Below, one piece after another: positions 5,010-9,242 of a DNA stretch of 9,242 nt. How positions within the stretch are numbered: the stretch's first letter is position 1; each line of letters opens with the position of its first letter. Under the pieces are notes generated by a model. The model was not told where the DNA came from. It did not search any database and saw only the letters and a list, made by a program, of their open reading frames with translations. A program made the translations under genes and the position numbers. The stretch covers positions 1 to 9,242 of the forward strand of contig DASWFO010000102.1 in NCBI GenBank assembly GCA_036394195.1. Reading direction: 5' to 3'. The stretch is from DATJPD01 sp036394195. Its GTDB lineage: Bacteria; Pseudomonadota; Alphaproteobacteria; CACIAM-22H2.

Positions 5010-6791
5010 TCAGGACAAGCCGGCTTTTCGCAACCCGTCCAAGACGAAGTTCATCGCCGTTTCATCGACGAACCAGCGCCTGAGATACGCCTCGCTGCCG
5101 GCACCGTGCAGCTGCCGCAAGCGCGGCAGGTAGATCTCCGCTTCGGCGCGCCGTCCCATCTGCCCGAGCGCCGCCACGACGTAGGTCAGCGGCGGCAGGA
5201 AATCGGCCTTGAGCCGCAAGCCGCCCAGACCGACTTCGACCGCCTCCTCGAACTCCCCGGACAAATAATGCGCGCCGGCGAGTGCGGTGTGCCAAATGAA
5301 CCGCCGCACGTCGTGCGGGCTGAGCCGGAACGCGGTGGCCGTCGACTGAAGGCTCTCTTGCGGCCGGTTCAGGTAGTTCAGCAGGAACGCCTGATTGGCA
5401 TAGGCCGCCGCGTAGCTCGGATTGAGCCGGATCGCCTCCCGCATGGCGACCAGGGCGGGCTTCACCTGTCCCAGGTGATAATTGACCAGACCGAAGGCGA
5501 AATGGGACTGCGGATCGCGGGGGTCGAGCCGCATGGCCCGCTCGGCGAAGCGCGAAGCCTCGACCAGGGTCGCTCGGGTCGCGTCCGTCCAGCCGCTCAG
5601 CGTCGAATGGACAAGGGTGATGCCGAGGGCGGCGGCGGCCTGGGCGTAATCGGGATCGAGCTCCAGCGCCTTGAGAAAAAACCGCTGAGCGTGCGATCCG
5701 TCCTCGTTCGTGTAGCGATAGTGATGCCATAGGCCGCGCTGGTAGCAGTCGTAGGCGTCGAGCTTCTCCTGCGGCGAGCTCGCGATCCGGTCGCGCTCGG
5801 ACCGCAGCAGCTCCGGTTCGACTTCGCCGACGATGCTGGTGGTGATCTCGTCCTGCACGGCAAAGAGGTCCGTCAGCTCGCGGTCGTAGTGCTCGGCGAA
5901 CAAATGGGCGTTCGAATCGGCTTCGATGAGCTGTGCCGCGATGCGCACGCGAGATCCGGACCGGCGCACGCTGCCCTCGAGCACGTAACGCGCGCGGAGC
6001 TCCTGGCCGACGGCCCTGACGTCGACGTGCTTGCCCTTGTAGGTGAAGGTCGAGTTGCGCGCGATGACGGGCAGCGTGCGCCAGCGGGCGAGCTTGGTGA
6101 TGATGTCCTCGCTCAAGCCGTCGGCAAAATAATCCTCCGCCGGATCGCCGCTCATATTGGCGAACGGGAGCACGGCAATCGCCGGACGATCGACGGTGCG
6201 CTGCACGACGATCGACGAGGTCGGCATCCTTATCAGAGGTTCCACCGCCGCCGGCCCTTCCGGGATTTCGAGGCGATAGACCCGGATCGGCCGCTTGATG
6301 TTCTTGAGCTTGCGAACGCCGATCTCGGTGAATTTCGCGCCGCGCCGGTCGCCGACCTGATCGGCGACGACCTGCGAGACGAAAATCGCCCCCGGATCCG
6401 CCAGCCCTTCGAGCCGCACGGCGATGTTCACGTCGTCGCCATACAATTCGTCGGGCTCGACGATCACGTCGCCGACATTGATGCCGATCCGGAACTGGAC
6501 GCGCTCCTTCGCGGACCTTGCCTTTTCGTGCGTCTGCACGGTGCGCTGGATCTGGATCGCGCATTCCGTCGCGTCGACCGCGCTGGTGAACTCGGCCAAA
6601 GCGCCGTCGCCGGTGCTCTTGAACACCCGGCCGCCGTGCTGTGCGACGAACGGCAGCAGGATATCGCGCAGGATCGATTTGAGCCGCCGATGCGTGCCCT
6701 CTTCGTCCACGCCCATCAGCCGGCTGTAGCCGACCGCGTCGACGGCCATGACCGCGGCGAGGCGACGTTTGAGATTCTTGCCAGCTGTCAT
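5010..6791 (-). CDS. Class III adenylate cyclase fused to a TolB-like domain and TPR repeats
   Basis: The 593-aa protein should make cAMP from ATP in the cytoplasm; it has no signal peptide or membrane segment. The cyclase domain (about 8-175) keeps both metal aspartates, D18 in AVDAVGYS and D62 in KSTGDGALAEF, the adenine-binding K58, and the transition-state pair N122 and R126 in VNIAVRLE. The second adenine-contact position, usually Asp in this architecture, is E115 in ELYGDD. A TolB-like N-terminal domain (about 203-325) follows: AIAVLPFANMSGD, YFADGLSEDIITKLAR, YVLEGSVRRSG and FAVQDEIT. From about 345 to 560 there are TPR-like helical pairs, such as ALELDPDYAQAAAALG and AIRLNPSYAAAYANQAFLLN. 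This architecture is common and multi-copy in Bradyrhizobium-like genomes; the rear domains probably sense or scaffold, with unknown partners. ATG 6791 gives a normal N-terminus but no good ribosome site is visible. It is divergent from the 121-aa unknown gene. Confidence 0.9.
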   Translation of the reverse strand: MTAGKNLKRRLAAVMAVDAVGYSRLMGVDEEGTHRRLKSILRDILLPFVAQHGGRVFKSTGDGALAEFTSAVDATECAIQIQRTVQTHEKARSAKERVQFRIGINVGDVIVEPDELYGDDVNIAVRLEGLADPGAIFVSQVVADQVGDRRGAKFTEIGVRKLKNIKRPIRVYRLEIPEGPAAVEPLIRMPTSSIVVQRTVDRPAIAVLPFANMSGDPAEDYFADGLSEDIITKLARWRTLPVIARNSTFTYKGKHVDVRAVGQELRARYVLEGSVRRSGSRVRIAAQLIEADSNAHLFAEHYDRELTDLFAVQDEITTSIVGEVEPELLRSERDRIASSPQEKLDAYDCYQRGLWHHYRYTNEDGSHAQRFFLKALELDPDYAQAAAALGITLVHSTLSGWTDATRATLVEASRFAERAMRLDPRDPQSHFAFGLVNYHLGQVKPALVAMREAIRLNPSYAAAYANQAFLLNYLNRPQESLQSTATAFRLSPHDVRRFIWHTALAGAHYLSGEFEEAVEVGLGGLRLKADFLPPLTYVVAALGQMGRRAEAEIYLPRLRQLHGAGSEAYLRRWFVDETAMNFVLDGLRKAGLS

Positions 6792-6980
6792 CGATGTGCT
6801 CGGCGCGTGGCAAACATCGGGGCTCCGGGCGAGCTCGCGCTCGTCCGGCTCAAGGAGCGTTTCGCAATGGCCGGCTGAGCCCCCCGGCGCATACTAGTGC
6901 ATTCGAAGCAGCATCGCATCCGACACGTGATCGCCGGCGACACGCAAAACCCCCACATCTGGCGCTCGTCGAAGGCATAT

Positions 6981-7006
6981 CGTAGGCTGCAATCGTAGGC
7001 TGCAAT
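6981..7006. repeat. Perfect 13-bp tandem duplication in a divergent spacer
   Basis: CGTAGGCTGCAAT occurs twice head to tail (6981-6993 and 6994-7006) with no mismatch. It lies in the 243-bp spacer between the cyclase and the 121-aa gene, 28 bp before the latter's ATG. A unit of 13 bp is slightly more than one helical turn, so it could be a pair of protein sites or simply a recent slippage duplication. The rest of the spacer (6792-6980) shows no gene and no convincing promoter that I can identify. Confidence 0.85.
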
Positions 7007-7034
7007 CCACCGATTTAGATAAAAAGGGGGCAAA

Positions 7035-7400
7035 ATGGCCAATGCGAAGAGCAAAGGCGGCGACGGGGATCACGATCAGATGGCGGTGATCGGGGAGCTC
7101 ATCTGCCGGCTGAACCCGTACACGCGGCGCTATGATGAAAGTTCAGGCAGAACCACGGGCGACATGGACGTCCTGCTGGCGCCGGAGGATCCCGGCGATC
7201 CCAGGAATGACTACGCCCGGGTCCAGCTCGAGGTCGACACCAAGTATCCGGGCCAGTGGAGCTTCAAAGGGCAAGCGCAGAACGTCAACACGGCAGCGCG
7301 GATCCGCTATCGCTATCCGGTCAAGAACAAGGACGGCGAGTTCCTGTACTGGGTCGACGATTACCTGCTGCTCGGCTTCGAAGGCTCCGGCGGCGGCTGA
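7035..7400 (+). CDS. Small soluble protein of unknown function
   Basis: The product has 121 aa and I do not recognise a family. It begins with a charged, flexible stretch (MANAKSKGGDGDHDQ), followed by a segment that looks beta-rich: MAVIGELICRLNPY (16-29), YARVQLEVDT (60-69), WSFKG (75-79), ARIRYRYPVK (88-97) and FLYWVDDYLLLGF (103-115), ending in a Gly tail. There is no signal peptide or membrane segment and one cysteine (C24). Codon third positions are strongly G/C, like its neighbours, which supports a real gene. AAGGGGG ends 4 nt before the ATG. It stands alone: divergent from the cyclase and convergent with the recJ-linked gene, with a palindromic element just downstream. The strand pattern could suit a small beta-barrel or sandwich, but that is inference. 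Confidence 0.7.
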   Translation: MANAKSKGGDGDHDQMAVIGELICRLNPYTRRYDESSGRTTGDMDVLLAPEDPGDPRNDYARVQLEVDTKYPGQWSFKGQAQNVNTAARIRYRYPVKNKDGEFLYWVDDYLLLGFEGSGGG

Positions 7401-7410
7401 GGCTGAGACT

Positions 7411-7479
7411 GCATACCCCCCACCCTAACCCTCCCCCGCAAGGGGGGAGGGAATAAGAGCATCGGGTGGGGGTGAATGC
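7411..7479. repeat. Nested GC-rich palindrome (REP-like element) at a convergent gene junction
   Basis: The inner stem pairs CCCTCCCCC (7429-7437) with GGGGGAGGG (7443-7451) around a GCAAG loop. An outer stem pairs CCCCCACCC (7417-7425) with GGGTGGGGG (7464-7472), and GCAT (7411-7414) can pair with ATGC (7476-7479). It starts 10 bp after the stop of the 121-aa gene and ends 32 bp before the stop of the oppositely oriented gene. The motif of C-tracts around a GCAA loop is typical of repeated intergenic palindromes in Bradyrhizobium-like genomes, as I recall them. It lacks a T-run, but the structure could stop transcription or protect mRNA ends from both sides. Confidence 0.75.
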
Positions 7480-7484
7480 CCTGT

Positions 7485-7536
7485 CTACATCTTCCTCGTG
7501 AACGTGCCGGCTACATCTTTCTCGTGAACATGCCGG
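7485..7536 (-). repeat. 26-bp tandem duplication spanning the stop codon of the recJ-linked gene
   Basis: Positions 7485-7510 and 7511-7536 are direct tandem copies, identical at 24 of 26 bases (differences at 7494/7520 and 7504/7530). On the minus strand the upstream copy encodes the protein's last residues AGMFTRKM and its TAG stop. The second copy repeats the same end, including a second TAG, immediately afterwards. Because 26 is not a multiple of 3, the second copy is out of frame with read-through of the first stop. Confidence 0.9.
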
Positions 7537-8161
7537 CTTCGCGGGTCGCGATCTGCACCAGCTTCTGCTGGGCGACGCGGCGGTCGCGCTGCATGTAGAA
7601 CTGCGAGGCGACGTGCAGCGCCATGCGGTGGAACGTCGACCTGTCCGGGTCACGCTCGTAGGTCCGCGAGCCGTCGTAGATCCTGAGCTTCGTGTCGAAG
7701 CGCTCGAGCAGCTTCTCGATCATTTCGAGCGCCGCCTCCTCCTCCATCGTGCGCAGCAGCGGGTACATGCGCTGGAGGATCTCGATCTTGCGGTGGTGCA
7801 TCTCGCGCGCGTGCTTGTTGGCGACGCGATAGGCGGTGAGCTTGACGAATTTATGCTTCTTGTCCCAGACCGCGTACATGTGAACCATCGCGATGTGGAT
7901 GAACATCGGCTTGATGGAATACATCATCGCCGACATCTCTTCGTTGCGCGGCAGGATGCCGAGCGTCGGCGGAAACTCGTCGAACACCTTGCGGGCAACC
8001 TCCTGGGCCGCCTTATGCGAGGCGCGCATGATGCCCTCGGCGCGGTCTTCCGGATCCGCCCAGTCGAGCTGGCGGTCCGGCTTGCGCGAAGCGTCGTGGA
8101 ACTCGAACTCCTTGAATCCGAACAGGCCCTTGCGGCCGAAAAACCGTCGTAGCCCCAGCAT
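7511..8161 (-). CDS. Met/His-rich, helical protein of unknown function, coupled to recJ
   Basis: The 216-aa product is not a family I recognise. It begins MLGLRRFFGRKGLFGFKEFE, basic and aromatic, and is otherwise highly charged and probably alpha-helical. Met (16) and His (10) are unusually frequent, concentrated in MMYSIKPMFIHIAMVHMYAV (79-98) and in KHAREMHHRKIEILQRMYPL (116-135). The first could be a buried or membrane-touching helix, although K84, P85 and two His argue against a simple membrane span. A segment with heptad-like spacing follows (about 124-160). The ATG at 8161 lies only 4 nt after the recJ stop and has no Shine-Dalgarno sequence, so translation probably depends on coupling to recJ. 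An in-frame start at 8431 would only add a shadow of recJ sequence. The context suggests co-expression with a repair exonuclease, not a defined role. Its last 26 bp are duplicated in tandem. Confidence 0.75.
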   Translation of the reverse strand: MLGLRRFFGRKGLFGFKEFEFHDASRKPDRQLDWADPEDRAEGIMRASHKAAQEVARKVFDEFPPTLGILPRNEEMSAMMYSIKPMFIHIAMVHMYAVWDKKHKFVKLTAYRVANKHAREMHHRKIEILQRMYPLLRTMEEEAALEMIEKLLERFDTKLRIYDGSRTYERDPDRSTFHRMALHVASQFYMQRDRRVAQQKLVQIATREAGMFTRKM

Positions 8162-8165
8162 GTGA

Positions 8166-9242
8166 TCAGGGCGGACCGTTGTTCGAGATCGTCGCCGCGT
8201 CCTCGATCTGCAGCTGCACGCGGGTCTGCCCCTGCCACTCGTCGGCGCGCAGGCGGCCGGCCAGGTGCAGGCTGAGACCGGTCCCGTCGCGCAGCATCTC
8301 GCCGAGCGGCGAGCCGACGGCGCGGAAGGCGATGGCGGACAGGCGCGCGCCGCGCTGATCGGCAAGGAAGCAGCGGACGTGCCGCTCGCCGACGATGTCG
8401 GCTTTCGCGACATGCACGGCGGGAAACGCAAACCGCGGCTCGGGATTGCCGACGCCGAACGGGCCGACGCGGCTCAAAGTCGTGATCAGATCGGTCGTGG
8501 CCGCGCCCAGCGACAGCGCGCCGTCGAAGGCGAGGCTCGGCGTCGAATTGACGATCTGCGCCGTCACCCGTTCGGCCAGGAAGTCCTGGAGCTCCCCCAG
8601 ACGCGCCGCCGAGACGGTGAGGCCGGCTGCGTTGGCGTGACCGCCGCCGTTGATCAGCAGCCCGGCCTCGCGCGCGGCGATGACCGCCGAGCCCAGATCG
8701 ACTCCCAGCGCCGAGCGCCCCGATCCCTTGCCGATCCCGTCGGCGAGCGCCACGACGAAGACCGGCCGCTCATAGCGCTCGCGCAGACGGCCGGCCACGA
8801 TGCCGATCACGCCCGGATGCCAGCCCTCGCCGGCGACGAAGATGAAGGGCCTCGGTCCGCCCGCGGACTCGACCTGCGCCGTCGCCGCCTCCAGCACCCC
8901 GGCCTCGATGGCCTGGCGCTCGCGGTTATACGCGTCGAGACGCTGGGCCAGAACCCGCGCCTCCTCGGGATCGCTCGTGGTCAAGAGGCGCGTCCCGAGG
9001 TCCGCCTCGCCCACCCGGCCGCCGGCGTTCACGCGCGGCCCGAGGATGAATCCCAGATGATAGACATCGCAGCGTTGCTGGATATGCGCGGCGTCGGCGA
9101 GCGCCACCAGTCCCTCATTCCGCCGCTGCGCCAACACTTTCAGCCCCTGGGTGACGAATACCCGGTTGAGGCCGGTCAATGGCACCACGTCGCAGACCGT
9201 ACCCAGTGCCACCAGGTCGAGAAGCTCCAGCAGCGCCGGCTC
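8166..9242 (-). CDS. recJ: Single-stranded-DNA-specific 5'-3' exonuclease RecJ, C-terminal part (partial at window edge)
   Basis: The frame runs open to the last base of the window, giving the final 358 codons; the N-terminal part with the DHH catalytic motifs is missing. RecJ degrades single-stranded DNA 5' to 3' in recombination and mismatch or base excision repair. Counting from the first codon visible, LVALGTVCDVVPL (10-22) is the motif with the metal-binding Asp (D18), GPRVNAGGR (68-76) follows, and WHPGVIGIVAGRLRERY (141-157) and GKGSGRS (171-177) introduce the DHHA1 domain. GGGHANAAG (199-207) is the DHHA1 signature, and residues about 235-355 match the C-terminal OB-fold (GPFGVGNPEP, VGERHVRCFLAD). 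The stop at 8166-8168 is 4 nt before the next gene, suggesting an operon. A GTG at 9212 is internal, not a start. Confidence 0.95.
   Translation of the reverse strand, partial: EPALLELLDLVALGTVCDVVPLTGLNRVFVTQGLKVLAQRRNEGLVALADAAHIQQRCDVYHLGFILGPRVNAGGRVGEADLGTRLLTTSDPEEARVLAQRLDAYNRERQAIEAGVLEAATAQVESAGGPRPFIFVAGEGWHPGVIGIVAGRLRERYERPVFVVALADGIGKGSGRSALGVDLGSAVIAAREAGLLINGGGHANAAGLTVSAARLGELQDFLAERVTAQIVNSTPSLAFDGALSLGAATTDLITTLSRVGPFGVGNPEPRFAFPAVHVAKADIVGERHVRCFLADQRGARLSAIAFRAVGSPLGEMLRDGTGLSLHLAGRLRADEWQGQTRVQLQIEDAATISNNGPP

Noticed and set aside
4740..5732. 330-codon plus-strand open frame across the spacer and cyclase gene
   Set aside because: More than two thirds is antisense to the TPR region, there is no ribosome site, and no known motif is seen.
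5889..6878. 329-codon open frame antisense to the cyclase
   Set aside because: Composition (Arg, Asp, His, Ala) is that of a shadow frame; the opposite strand has intact cyclase and TolB-like motifs.
8162..8431. In-frame extension of the recJ-linked unknown protein into recJ
   Set aside because: The 90 added residues are Arg/Ser/Pro-rich shadow sequence of recJ; the ATG at 8161 gives the natural N-terminus.

Overview
The window is GC-rich bacterial DNA with G/C-biased third codon positions. The content suggests an alphaproteobacterium of the Hyphomicrobiales (Bradyrhizobium-like): a cytoplasmic class III cyclase fused to a TolB-like domain and TPRs, an orphan Bug-family binding protein, and a GC-rich nested palindrome between genes. 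This placement is inferred from gene families only; no rRNA or other taxonomic marker is present.

Positions 1-4177 form a catabolic-looking block. An MDR-family NAD(P)H:quinone oxidoreductase resembling RTN4IP1 (116-1144, +) converges on an IclR-family regulator most like MhpR (1175-1963, -). The regulator is divergent from a Bug/TctC periplasmic solute-binding protein (2092-3066, +), which is followed by a BphC/HsaC-like type I extradiol ring-cleavage dioxygenase (3167-4177, +) with all its catalytic residues. The regulator-Bug gap holds a perfect 8+8 bp inverted repeat overlapping the -10 of a plausible regulator promoter. A simple reading is that an MhpR-like regulator senses an aromatic compound, Bug captures a carboxylated substrate, and the dioxygenase opens a catecholic ring. 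No transporter membrane subunits and no other ring-cleavage pathway genes are in view.

Positions 4279-6791 carry two minus-strand genes: a small secreted Gly/Ala-rich protein of unknown function and a class III adenylate cyclase-TolB-like-TPR protein. About 300 bp of apparently non-coding DNA separates them.

Positions 6792-9242 hold a divergent spacer with a perfect 13-bp tandem duplication, a 121-aa unknown protein (+), and a REP-like nested palindrome at a convergent junction. Beyond it are a Met/His-rich 216-aa unknown protein (-) and, immediately upstream of that, the C-terminal 358 codons of recJ, cut by the window edge. The 3' end of the unknown gene, stop codon included, is duplicated in tandem (26 bp, 24/26 identical).

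I see no CRISPR array, tRNA, rRNA, IS element or phage gene, and nothing that clearly amounts to a new defence or mobile system. The best leads are the regulator-Bug-dioxygenase module with its candidate operator, and the recJ-linked unknown protein with its duplicated tail.
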